NCBI GenBank assembly: GCA_023459355.1
Contig: JAEWUM010000033.1
Coordinates: forward strand, 1-64,000
Source of the DNA: Bacteroidota bacterium
GTDB taxonomy: Bacteria > Bacteroidota > Bacteroidia > Bacteroidales > Paludibacteraceae
Direction: 5' to 3'
DNA: 64,000 bases
This document shows, piece by piece, positions 17,606 through 26,025 of the stretch. The position numbers were made by a program, and so were the translations under genes. The notes beneath the pieces were generated by a model. That model was not told the DNA's origin. It searched no databases and saw only the letters and a list, made by a program, of their open reading frames with translations. How positions within the stretch are numbered: the stretch's first letter is position 1; the number at the start of each line of letters is the position of its first letter.

Positions 17606-19861
17606 TTATTTATTCATCGCGTTCAATGCACTGCCAGCTTTGTACCAGCCAATCTGCTGTTCATTGTAAGTATGCACTGCTTCGAATGTATCTGTAGTTC
17701 CGTCAGCGTGTGTCAGTATCACCACCAGATTTTTACCTGGAGCAAAATCTTTTAGACCGGAGATGCTTATTTTGTCATTTTCACGCACCTTATCATAGTC
17801 ATCTTTATTGGCAAAAGTCAGTGCCAGCATACCCTGTTTTTTCAGGTTGGTCTCGTGAATGCGGGCAAATGATTTTACCAGTATGGCCTTTACATTCAGG
17901 AAGCGTGGTTCCATGGCTGCGTGCTCGCGTGATGAGCCTTCGCCATAATTTTCCTCAGCCACCACAACAGAGCCTAAGCCCTGTGCCTTGAATTTTCTGG
18001 CTAATGCAGGTACTGCACTGTATTCGCCAGTTTCAGGTTCGAGTACGGCATTGGTCTTGTCGTTGAAAGCATTTACGGCTCCTATAAGCATGTTATCGGA
18101 AATGTTGTCGAGATGTCCGCGGAAACGCAACCACGGTCCGGCCATGGATATGTGGTCGGTGGTACATTTACCTTTTGCTTTGATTAATAGTGGCAGTGCC
18201 GTTAAGTCTTCACCATCCCAGGGTTTGAAAGCTTCCAGCTTTTGCAGGCGATTGGATACGGGGTCGATGTTAATTTCAATTTTGCTGCCATCAGCCACAG
18301 GAGCTACATAACCTGCATCTTTCACGTCAAAACCATTTATCGGGAGTTCATATCCTTTGGGTTCCTGCAATCTTATTTGTTCACCTTTATCGTTAACCAA
18401 GGTATCAGTCAGGGGATTGAAACACAAGTCGCCCGCGATGGTGAGTGCAGCCACCACTTCAGGAGAACCAATAAAGGTATGTGTGTTCGGATTCCCATCG
18501 TTGCGTTTGGCAAAGTTGCGATTGAAAGATGTGATAATTGAATTAGGTCGGTCGGCTACATCCATTTCTCTTTTCCACTGACCGATACACGGTCCGCAGG
18601 CATTGGCCATGATTACTGCGCCAACAGATTCGAACTCAGCCAGTATACCATCTCTTTCAGCTGTATAACGAACCTGTTCCGAACCCGGGTTAATGATAAA
18701 CTGTGCTTTGACTTTAAGTCCATCTTCTTTTGCTTTCTTTACGATTGAAGCTGCACGTGTAAGGTCTTCGTAGGAAGAATTGGTACAGGAACCAATCAGT
18801 CCGGCTTCCATTTGCTGAGGATATCCTTTCTCTTTTACGATTTTAGCAAAATCAGAAAGCGGGTAAGCAGCGTCCGGTGTAAACGGACCGTTCACATAAG
18901 GTTCCAGTTCGCTCAGGTTGATTTCAATCAGACGGTCGTAATACTGTTCAGGATTGGCGATTACTTCGGCATCGGCTTGCAGATAATCAATGTTTTCCAT
19001 GGCCAGTGCCGCAATTTCTTCTCTGCCGGTAGCTTTCAGATAGGCTGCCGATTTTTCATCAAAGGGAAATATCGAAGTGGTGGCCCCCACTTCAGCCCCC
19101 ATATTACAAATAGTTCCCTTTCCTGTTGCTGAAATTGATTTTGTTCCTTCCCCGAAATATTCAATTACCGCGTTGGTTCCACCTTTTACTGTCAGTATGC
19201 CGGCGAGTTTCAAAATTACATCTTTCGGAGATGTCCAACCCGACATTTTTCCTGTCAGTTTAACACCGATAATTTTAGGCATTTTCAGCTCCCATGGCAT
19301 CCCGGCCATCACATCCACGGCATCAGCACCGCCCACGCCAATGGCAATCATGCTCAACCCTCCGGCATTGGGGGTATGAGAATCAGTCCCAATCATCATG
19401 CCTCCCGGAAATGCATAATTTTCCAGTACAACCTGATGAATAATGCCGGCTCCCGGTTTCCAGAAACCAATGCCGAACTTATTGGATACATTACTCAGAA
19501 ATTCGAACACCTCTTTGTTGTTTTGATTGGCAGTCTGCAAGTCAGGTCCGGCGGCTATGTGCGCCTGGATCAGGTGATCACAATGTACCGTTGAAGGGAC
19601 AGCAACCCGTTCGCGGCCAGAGTTCATCAACTGCAACAGGGCCATCTGCGCTGTTGCATCCTGCATGGCAACCCGGTCAGGTGAAAAGTTAACATAATCA
19701 ATGCCTCTTTCAAAAGCGTTGATTGCTTCCCCTGCATAGAGGTGTGCATACAAAATTTTTTCTGTCAACGTCATGGGACGACTTAATATTTCCCTCGCTT
19801 TGTTTACTCTTTCAGGTAATGATTGATATACATTCCTGATCATTTCTGCATCAAAAACCAT
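17606..19861 (-). CDS. acn: Aconitate hydratase, mitochondrial-like
   Basis: Isomerises citrate to isocitrate through a [4Fe-4S] cluster. The cluster cysteines are in GSCTNSS and ANACGPCIGQW. The 751-aa size and N-terminal text (AHLYAGEAINAFERGIDYVNFSPDRVAMQDATAQ split over several conserved blocks) fit the mitochondrial-type aconitase, with the swivel domain GEGSSREHAAMEPRFL near the C-terminus providing substrate-binding serine and arginine. It is first in the operon acn-gltA-icd, with a promoter box about 80 bp upstream. Confidence 0.96.
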   Translation of the reverse strand: MVFDAEMIRNVYQSLPERVNKAREILSRPMTLTEKILYAHLYAGEAINAFERGIDYVNFSPDRVAMQDATAQMALLQLMNSGRERVAVPSTVHCDHLIQAHIAAGPDLQTANQNNKEVFEFLSNVSNKFGIGFWKPGAGIIHQVVLENYAFPGGMMIGTDSHTPNAGGLSMIAIGVGGADAVDVMAGMPWELKMPKIIGVKLTGKMSGWTSPKDVILKLAGILTVKGGTNAVIEYFGEGTKSISATGKGTICNMGAEVGATTSIFPFDEKSAAYLKATGREEIAALAMENIDYLQADAEVIANPEQYYDRLIEINLSELEPYVNGPFTPDAAYPLSDFAKIVKEKGYPQQMEAGLIGSCTNSSYEDLTRAASIVKKAKEDGLKVKAQFIINPGSEQVRYTAERDGILAEFESVGAVIMANACGPCIGQWKREMDVADRPNSIITSFNRNFAKRNDGNPNTHTFIGSPEVVAALTIAGDLCFNPLTDTLVNDKGEQIRLQEPKGYELPINGFDVKDAGYVAPVADGSKIEINIDPVSNRLQKLEAFKPWDGEDLTALPLLIKAKGKCTTDHISMAGPWLRFRGHLDNISDNMLIGAVNAFNDKTNAVLEPETGEYSAVPALARKFKAQGLGSVVVAEENYGEGSSREHAAMEPRFLNVKAILVKSFARIHETNLKKQGMLALTFANKDDYDKVRENDKISISGLKDFAPGKNLVVILTHADGTTDTFEAVHTYNEQQIGWYKAGSALNAMNK

Positions 19862-19941
19862 ATTTTATGTAATAATTTTAATTTTAAACGGTGTCAACTT
19901 TTAAAAATGTATATTTAAACATTATTTCTAAAGAAATTATC

Positions 19942-19949
19942 CAAAGATA
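19942..19949 (-). promoter_or_regulatory. -7 box of the acn-gltA-icd promoter
   Basis: Reads TATCTTTG on the minus strand, an exact TAnnTTTG match. It predicts an acn leader of about 75 nt. Confidence 0.75.
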
Positions 19950-20149
19950 ATAAAAAAGATAAACTTGAAAATAGTCTGATTCTTTTGCTAATGATATTTT
20001 AACAAAGAATCATTAATAAAAGTTCAACTGAATTTCTCAATGTATGAATATTTACTTTTTACAGATATAAATACTGAAAAATGGATTTTTTATGTTTTAT
20101 AACAGAAAAAATGAGAATTCAGGATGGGACATTTTTATGCTAAAATGTA

Positions 20150-20157
20150 TACTTTTG
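20150..20157 (+). promoter_or_regulatory. -7 box for the PAS kinase operon
   Basis: TACTTTTG matches TAnnTTTG and lies 55 bp before the ATG at 20213. Confidence 0.7.
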
Positions 20158-20212
20158 TAGTATTTAATCCTTTTGTCAGATACAATTCTTTGGGAAAATT
20201 AACACATATCTT

Positions 20213-21781
20213 ATGAGTGAATATATAGCCCGTGATTTTTCAACTGACCAATTTATTGAAACTGATCAGCAACTTTCACGTTTAATTTCTAACCTTCCGG
20301 GTTTTATTTACCGCTGTGCCAATGATGAAAACTGGACCATGTTTTACATCAGTGATGTGTGTGAAACAGTTACAGGTTACAAGCCAGACGATTTTATAAA
20401 TAATAAAAGAATTACATTTAATGATATTATTCATCCTGATTATCAGCGAGTCTTGCATGATGACTGGAAAGATGTACTCAATAAGAAAAAGCCATTTGAG
20501 CATGAATACAAAATTATCACAGCTTCTGGTGATGAAAGATGGGTTTGGGAACAGGGCGTTGGTGTTTATGATCAGGATGGTAAACTGATGTTTTTAGAAG
20601 GCTTTATCCGTGACATTACAGAGAGGAAAAATGCACAGGAAGCCCTTGTTATCAGTGAGAAAAAATTCAGAGCTTTATTCAATGAAATGGCTGATCAGGC
20701 TGTATTATGCCGTATCAACAGGAATGAAGAGGGAGAAGTTCTTGATACAAGCATCATAGATTTAAACGAATCATTTATAAGGGCATTAGGTGTAAGAAAC
20801 CCTATGGATGTTATTGGTAAATCTCCTTATGATGTGTGGAGGTTAGATAACATTCCTAACTATCATGAAGTGGTACATGCAATTAGTGAGGGAAGAAATC
20901 TTAGCTTTGTTGCTGATTTTGAACCGTTAGATAAGCGGTTTAAGGTTTCAGCCATTGCAATACAGCAAGATATTTTCGCAATTATTGCAGCTGATATTAC
21001 TGAATTGATGCATTATAATGATGTGTTGATTGAGAAAAATAAAGAGCTTGAGAATTACGTGTATGTAACCTCCCACGATTTACGTTCTCCATTGGTTAAT
21101 ATACAGGGTTTCAGTACCAGACTGAAGAAGCATACGGATAAGATAGGAGAGGTGATATCAACTTTGGAAATTGATCAGAAAACGAGAGAGGAACTCAACG
21201 ATTTAACAGAGCAGAAGATTCCGCATACGCTTGAATATATTTTCAACAGTGTGGGCAAAATGGAAAGAATGCTGAACAGCCTTTTGCAGATTTCCAGAAC
21301 CGGAAGGATCGCTATGAATATTCAACAGATAAAAATGTATGGTCTGATGTCAAAGGTGATACATGCTGTTGAATACCAGTTACAGGAAATCAATGCCCGG
21401 GTCGATATTGAAGATCTGCCTGATTGTTATGGCGATGAAGCCATGTTGAATCAGTTGTTCTCGAACATCATAACCAATGCCGTCAAGTACAGGGACAATC
21501 AAAGACAGTTGAAAATAAGCATCAGTGGAGTAAGCAGGTATAAAAAAGTGTTGTACCGGATTATGGACAACGGGATAGGTATACCGAAAGAGCATTTGGA
21601 GAAAATATGGTATGTATTTTACCGGGTCGATAACAGGCATGTGCCGGGTGACGGTATCGGATTAAGCGTTGTGAAACGCATTGTTGAGAAACATCATGGA
21701 AAAATATGGGTAGAATCTACGGAAAGGTATGGAACCACGTTTTTTATTGAGCTTCCTGCTCTTAATTTTTCAGAAAACTAA
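20213..21781 (+). CDS. PAS-domain sensor histidine kinase
   Basis: A soluble 522-residue kinase. Residues about 25-140 form a PAS/PAC domain (FYISDVCETVTGYKPDDF, ending in GFIRDITERK); a second, less conserved PAS covers about 145-265. The dimerisation/phosphoacceptor domain has VTSHDLRSPL with H288, separated from the ATPase domain by a long helix. The ATPase shows the N box (NIITNAVKYRD), G1 (MDNGIGIP) and G2 (GDGIGLSVVKRIV). No transmembrane segment or signal peptide is present, so the signal is probably intracellular. It is followed after 18 bp by a stand-alone response regulator and then a large REC-GAF-PAS protein, all on the same strand. Confidence 0.92.
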   Translation: MSEYIARDFSTDQFIETDQQLSRLISNLPGFIYRCANDENWTMFYISDVCETVTGYKPDDFINNKRITFNDIIHPDYQRVLHDDWKDVLNKKKPFEHEYKIITASGDERWVWEQGVGVYDQDGKLMFLEGFIRDITERKNAQEALVISEKKFRALFNEMADQAVLCRINRNEEGEVLDTSIIDLNESFIRALGVRNPMDVIGKSPYDVWRLDNIPNYHEVVHAISEGRNLSFVADFEPLDKRFKVSAIAIQQDIFAIIAADITELMHYNDVLIEKNKELENYVYVTSHDLRSPLVNIQGFSTRLKKHTDKIGEVISTLEIDQKTREELNDLTEQKIPHTLEYIFNSVGKMERMLNSLLQISRTGRIAMNIQQIKMYGLMSKVIHAVEYQLQEINARVDIEDLPDCYGDEAMLNQLFSNIITNAVKYRDNQRQLKISISGVSRYKKVLYRIMDNGIGIPKEHLEKIWYVFYRVDNRHVPGDGIGLSVVKRIVEKHHGKIWVESTERYGTTFFIELPALNFSEN

Positions 21782-21799
21782 TGATATAAAACAAATGAT

Positions 21800-22231
21800 A
21801 TGAGTTACAACAGAGAAATTATCATTTTAATCGCAGAAGATGATGACGGGCATGCCGAATTGATTGTGGAAGGTCTCAGGGAAACCGGTTTGAAAAATCA
21901 AATCATCAGATTTGATAATGGGAGTGATATATGGGATTATCTTGTTGACGTTCATAAAGAAGGTGGCACTGAAAATAACGCCGAGTATCTGGTGATGCTT
22001 GACATTAATATGCCGTTGGTCGATGGTACGGAAGTGTTGAGAAGAATTAAAAATCGTGATGATATGAAGAATATTCCGGTTATCATGCTTACAACAACCG
22101 ATGATCCGCGCGAAATTGAAAAATGTTATCAACTTGGTTGCAATGTATATATTACAAAACCGGTAGAATTTATTAAATTTGCAGAGACATTACAAAAACT
22201 AGGTTTTTTCTTACAGATAATTAAGGTGTGA
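21800..22231 (+). CDS. Single-domain response regulator (Rcp1-like)
   Basis: A 143-residue receiver domain with no output domain. The acidic pocket is AEDDDG, the phosphoacceptor is D68 in MLDINMP, and the conserved lysine is in YITKPVEF. The insert after the acidic pocket and the sequence DINMPLVDGTEVLRRIK resemble Rcp1-type regulators that partner with PAS or phytochrome-like kinases, which fits the kinase immediately upstream. It ends 1 bp before the next gene. Confidence 0.92.
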   Translation: MSYNREIIILIAEDDDGHAELIVEGLRETGLKNQIIRFDNGSDIWDYLVDVHKEGGTENNAEYLVMLDINMPLVDGTEVLRRIKNRDDMKNIPVIMLTTTDDPREIEKCYQLGCNVYITKPVEFIKFAETLQKLGFFLQIIKV

Positions 22232-22232
22232 A

Positions 22233-24479
22233 ATGAAAATTCTGATCATTGAGGATGATGCGGGAATAGCCGAACTGGTACGGTTTGAACTGGAAGATCT
22301 CGGATACGAAACTGTATGGGCAAATACCTTTGTCGATGCTGAGCGTATTTTGGAGGAGGTTGATGTTAAACTGATGTTGATAGATTATAAATTGGCAGGT
22401 GAAGAAAATGCCGGAGACTGGTTGCAACGGAGAATTAATGCTAAACTTCAGGTGCCAGCATTCATCATGTCAACAGGTCAGGGGGATGAGCGTGTCGCAG
22501 TGGAAATGATGAAACTGGGAGCACGCGATTATCTGGTTAAGGATTCCATGTTGATGACCCGGTTACCCGAGGTAATTAAAAGGGTCTCCAATGATGTGGA
22601 AAATGAGATGAAACTTAAACAAGCTGATGAGTTAATTCAAAAACAGTTGAAATTTACACAACTGTTGATGAATATATCAACTTCGTTTATCAATTTACCA
22701 TTATCAGAAGTAGAAAATGCTGTTCATGAATCCTTAGCAGACATTTCAAAATTTGTAAATGCAGATCAAAGTTACATAATCTATTATGATTTTAAAAATC
22801 AAATAGCTACACTCGATTATGAGTGGTGTAATGAAGGTTTTGCTCCCCGTAAGGCGATTTATCAAACTATCCCGATGGAAAAGATGGACAACTGGATACC
22901 CAAACACTTAAAAGGTGAAGTTGTTTATGTTTATGATCTTAATCAATATGATCAGCCAAATGTTCGCGATTCGGTATTGAAATATGGGATTAAAAGTGTG
23001 ATTGCTATCCCGATGATGGACAATGGGAAATGTATGGGATATGTTAGTTTTGATTCGATTCGTCAGAATCATGTGTATTCGGATAGTGAACAACAACTCT
23101 TTAAAGTTTTCACACAGTTGCTTGTTAATATCTACAAACGTCGCCAATATGTAGAAGAACTACATCAGAGCGGAGAAAAGTACCGTTTGTTATTCGAACA
23201 TAATCCTGAACCGATGGCTATTTTCGATTACGATTCCTTGAGATTTCTGGAGGTAAATGATGCCGCAATTACACATTACGGTTATTCCCGTGAAGAGTTT
23301 CTCGAGATGTCGATTAAGGAAATGAGACCAGCCGAGGATAAGGATATGCTCAAAGACAATATTGGTAAATTGTTGAAAATAAACCAGCTAAAACTATCGG
23401 CACGACACCTGAAAAAGAATGGTGAGATTATCCAGGTTGAACTAACCAGTTCACAAATCAACTGGAATGGTAAAAAGGCCATTCACATCCTCGTGAACGA
23501 TGTAACTGAAAAGAATATAGCGCAGGACAAACTGCAGGAAAAAAGAGATATTTTGAAAAAAGTATTGGTTGAAAGTACAGACTTTATTCAGACTCAATCC
23601 GGGAATATCAATTTCAATAAATTAACGGATATGATGATAGAGATATCCGGTGCCCGTTTTGTTGCTTTTAACGAGTATTTAAATAATGGTACTGAGTATA
23701 TGACCAAAAGTATCAGTGGGATCAATGACTTTGTACGTAATTCAATCAATATATTGGGTTTCAATCTTTTCGAAAAGAAATGGAAGGCCGATCCTTTTGT
23801 CAATAGTTACAAAGACAGAACATCAATTGAGATATTCGATAGTATACAGGATATTGCCGGCAGGGTATTGCCAAAATCAGTTCTACAGATTATTGAAAAC
23901 ACTTTTAATACAGGTCAAATCGTAGTGGTGTCGACCTGCAACAATAATCAGGTGCTGGGCGATTTTATTCTGATTTATAATAAAGGAAAAGAGATGAAGA
24001 ACAGTGAAATTATCGAACTCTTTTCAAGTCAGGTGGGATTATATCTTGTCCGTTTGGGTACCGAAAAAGCCATGCGGGTAAGCGAAGAGAAATATCGTTA
24101 CCTGTTTGAAAATAATCCTCAGTCGATGTGGATCTATGATGTTGATACACTTACTTTTCTGGAAGTGAATAATGCAGCAGTTAAACATTATGGATTCTCG
24201 AGAAAAGAGTTTTTATCCATGACACTCTTCGATATTTGTCCTCCCGATGATATTCCGGAATTTGTAAAATCAATTGCCAATATTAAAGATAAGAAAGACC
24301 ATCAAACCCGCAGGAGACATTTGACAAAAAACGAAGAGATAATTTATGTTGAATTAACCTCAACACCCATTTTATTTGATAACCGGAATGCCCGTCATGT
24401 ACTGGTTAACGATATTACGAAACGCAAAAAAATGGAAGATGAGCTCAATCGTAAAATGAGTGAACTGCTGGACAACTAA
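22233..24479 (+). CDS. REC-GAF-PAS-GAF-PAS protein without kinase domain
   Basis: A 748-residue signalling protein. An N-terminal receiver (residues 1-120, D51 in MLIDYKL, lysine in DYLVKDS) is followed by a GAF-like domain (about 140-305), a PAS domain (about 310-440, LFEHNPEPMAIFDYDSLRFLEVNDAA), a second GAF-like region (about 450-600) and a second PAS (about 615-735, again LFENNPQSMWIYDVDTLTFLEVNNAA, so the two PAS domains are a duplication). The chain stops 10 residues after the last PAS at a coiled coil (MEDELNRKMSELL). There is no HisKA, ATPase or cyclase domain, and no such sequence follows before the convergent MscS gene. It may relay phosphate or signals from the upstream kinase, or be a truncated kinase. 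Confidence 0.88.
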   Translation: MKILIIEDDAGIAELVRFELEDLGYETVWANTFVDAERILEEVDVKLMLIDYKLAGEENAGDWLQRRINAKLQVPAFIMSTGQGDERVAVEMMKLGARDYLVKDSMLMTRLPEVIKRVSNDVENEMKLKQADELIQKQLKFTQLLMNISTSFINLPLSEVENAVHESLADISKFVNADQSYIIYYDFKNQIATLDYEWCNEGFAPRKAIYQTIPMEKMDNWIPKHLKGEVVYVYDLNQYDQPNVRDSVLKYGIKSVIAIPMMDNGKCMGYVSFDSIRQNHVYSDSEQQLFKVFTQLLVNIYKRRQYVEELHQSGEKYRLLFEHNPEPMAIFDYDSLRFLEVNDAAITHYGYSREEFLEMSIKEMRPAEDKDMLKDNIGKLLKINQLKLSARHLKKNGEIIQVELTSSQINWNGKKAIHILVNDVTEKNIAQDKLQEKRDILKKVLVESTDFIQTQSGNINFNKLTDMMIEISGARFVAFNEYLNNGTEYMTKSISGINDFVRNSINILGFNLFEKKWKADPFVNSYKDRTSIEIFDSIQDIAGRVLPKSVLQIIENTFNTGQIVVVSTCNNNQVLGDFILIYNKGKEMKNSEIIELFSSQVGLYLVRLGTEKAMRVSEEKYRYLFENNPQSMWIYDVDTLTFLEVNNAAVKHYGFSRKEFLSMTLFDICPPDDIPEFVKSIANIKDKKDHQTRRRHLTKNEEIIYVELTSTPILFDNRNARHVLVNDITKRKKMEDELNRKMSELLDN

Positions 24480-24494
24480 GTTGGAAGAACTGCT

Positions 24495-25040
24495 TTAATA
24501 CGCGTTATTGAATGTTGGAAACTCATCATTAGATTTAAATTCATCTTCTTCAATAACAGAAACGGCTTTTTGTAACAGCAGAGAGTTCGGAAAAATATGT
24601 ATTCCACCATCACGTGTTTTAAGATGTGTGTAGAACGTGAAAATATCTTCCACCCTGGCTTCTATCGGCATATCTTTGTCGAGTATGCGTATATAATCGC
24701 CAATCTTAAAAGGAGCTGAGAAATAAATAATGATACCTGCGGTGATGTTACTCAGAATAGACCATTGGGCAAAGAGTGCAACTCCAATTACAGCAAAAAT
24801 AGATGATAGCGCTACAAATAGGTTTTTGGTGTCGACTCCCCAAATGACAAACAAAGTTATAAAACCAGCCAGATTGAAAAAAATGTTGAATATCCTTATA
24901 ACCTGACTAATACGCGCTTCAAATTTAAGGCTAATGTGTTTGTATTTTATTACAATCCTTTTTGTAATAAATTTTAATGCCGTGATAATTGCTATTGTAA
25001 TCAGTGTCCCTATGATTTGTGGGAGATAAGTCAGTAACAT
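24495..25040 (-). CDS. Small MscS-family mechanosensitive channel
   Basis: A 181-residue inner-membrane protein with three hydrophobic segments: about residues 5-25, 55-75 and 78-105. The third carries the pore-helix text SSIFAVIGVALFAQWSILSNITAGIIIYF, which I split here into AVIGVALFAQW and SNITAGI, the MscS pore and bend. The beta domain follows (PFKIGDYIRI, VEDIFTFYTHLKT, IFPNSLL). It lacks the large C-terminal domain of E. coli MscS, as many small homologues do. It would release solutes on osmotic downshock. It stands alone, convergent with the signalling genes and separated from the DUF4249 gene by a terminator. Confidence 0.9.
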   Translation of the reverse strand: MLLTYLPQIIGTLITIAIITALKFITKRIVIKYKHISLKFEARISQVIRIFNIFFNLAGFITLFVIWGVDTKNLFVALSSIFAVIGVALFAQWSILSNITAGIIIYFSAPFKIGDYIRILDKDMPIEARVEDIFTFYTHLKTRDGGIHIFPNSLLLQKAVSVIEEDEFKSNDEFPTFNNAY

Positions 25041-25124
25041 ATGAAAATTAATTATTTTGTGTTTAATGCAAAGTTAGCTTTATTTTTAGAATGAGGCAAA
25101 TCAGCAGACAGTAATAATAAGGAA

Positions 25125-25156
25125 ACCCCTGTTTACAGGTTAGGGTAAACAGGGGT
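25125..25156 (-). terminator. Terminator after the TonB receptor/DUF4249 operon
   Basis: Perfect 12-bp inverted repeat (ACCCCTGTTTAC at 25125-25136, GTAAACAGGGGT at 25145-25156). It lies 33 bp downstream of the DUF4249 stop codon on the minus strand. The following run of T is short (TTT), so it may be only partly efficient. Confidence 0.65.
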
Positions 25157-25188
25157 GGGGAGCTGAATTAAACAACACTTTCTTCGCC

Positions 25189-26013
25189 TTATTCAACTAC
25201 AACGCTTCTGCGATGCACCGTATGGGCGCTGAAATAACCGAGATTTGCTCCTGAAATATTGCTTACCGGATTGGTGGTATTACTACCTTGTGTAATATTA
25301 TTGAGTGTGCTGAATCCATAAAAGTATTCAAATACTGCTTTTGAAATGGATTGCATCTCTATTGTTAACGTATCACCCTTATTTAATTTCAGATCCACAT
25401 TCGTTAAGAAACTTTTGTTTTCTTTCCCGTTGTTTAACCTGTCATTCTCAACGTATGATGCCACCACTTCTCCATTTACGTACTCAATAAACCGATAGTA
25501 GTTTACTTCGTCTGCGGGATCGTTATATTCTACTATCACCTCCCATTCCGGCATTTTTACACCTTCTACTTCCGGCATAATTGACTCTCTTACTCTTAAT
25601 CTCTTAATAAATACCGGCTTTGGCATCCTGTCAACAGATTTTACCTGACTTAAATTTTCTTTTGTTTGAACAGATAGTGAGTAACTGGAACCAGGAATTC
25701 CTTTTATTTTAGTCGAGCGATAATGACCCGGTGATACTTCCTGCAGAATTTCGGAATTGCCCGATTCATCTTCCAGCATAACTGTTGCCTGGCTGACTGT
25801 GTTATTATTGTTTTCGGTATTAAAATCGATTGTTTTTGACAGAATCACTTCTGCAAACTGCGATTCAGGAACCATTGCTTCTACGACCAATTGAGGTGCG
25901 GCTGAATCAAATTCAAACTCTATTGATTCGGTACAAGATGTTAAGATGGTTGCTAACATCAGAAATGGAATTAATAATCCATTGATTTGTCTGTTTTTTG
26001 TTGATGTTTTCAT
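25189..26013 (-). CDS. DUF4249 lipoprotein
   Basis: A 274-residue lipoprotein with a lipobox ending in LATILTSC, so it should be lipidated at C27 and exported to the outer membrane. The mature part is beta-rich (LVVEAMVPESQFAEVILSKT, GIPGSSYSLSV) and fits the DUF4249 family, which in Bacteroidota is usually encoded next to a TonB-dependent receptor, as here. It starts 12 bp after the receptor gene. It probably forms an accessory lid or surface subunit for the receptor; the ligand is unknown. Confidence 0.85.
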   Translation of the reverse strand: MKTSTKNRQINGLLIPFLMLATILTSCTESIEFEFDSAAPQLVVEAMVPESQFAEVILSKTIDFNTENNNNTVSQATVMLEDESGNSEILQEVSPGHYRSTKIKGIPGSSYSLSVQTKENLSQVKSVDRMPKPVFIKRLRVRESIMPEVEGVKMPEWEVIVEYNDPADEVNYYRFIEYVNGEVVASYVENDRLNNGKENKSFLTNVDLKLNKGDTLTIEMQSISKAVFEYFYGFSTLNNITQGSNTTNPVSNISGANLGYFSAHTVHRRSVVVE

Positions 26014-26025
26014 AACCTTATATTT

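Larger units (their letters stand above)
19862..20212. other. Divergent promoter region between acn and the PAS kinase
   Basis: About 350 bp of AT-rich DNA holding two divergent promoter boxes, at 19942-19949 for acn and at 20150-20157 for the kinase. Between them lies about 200 bp in which I see no ORF, repeat or convincing operator. Confidence 0.7.
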
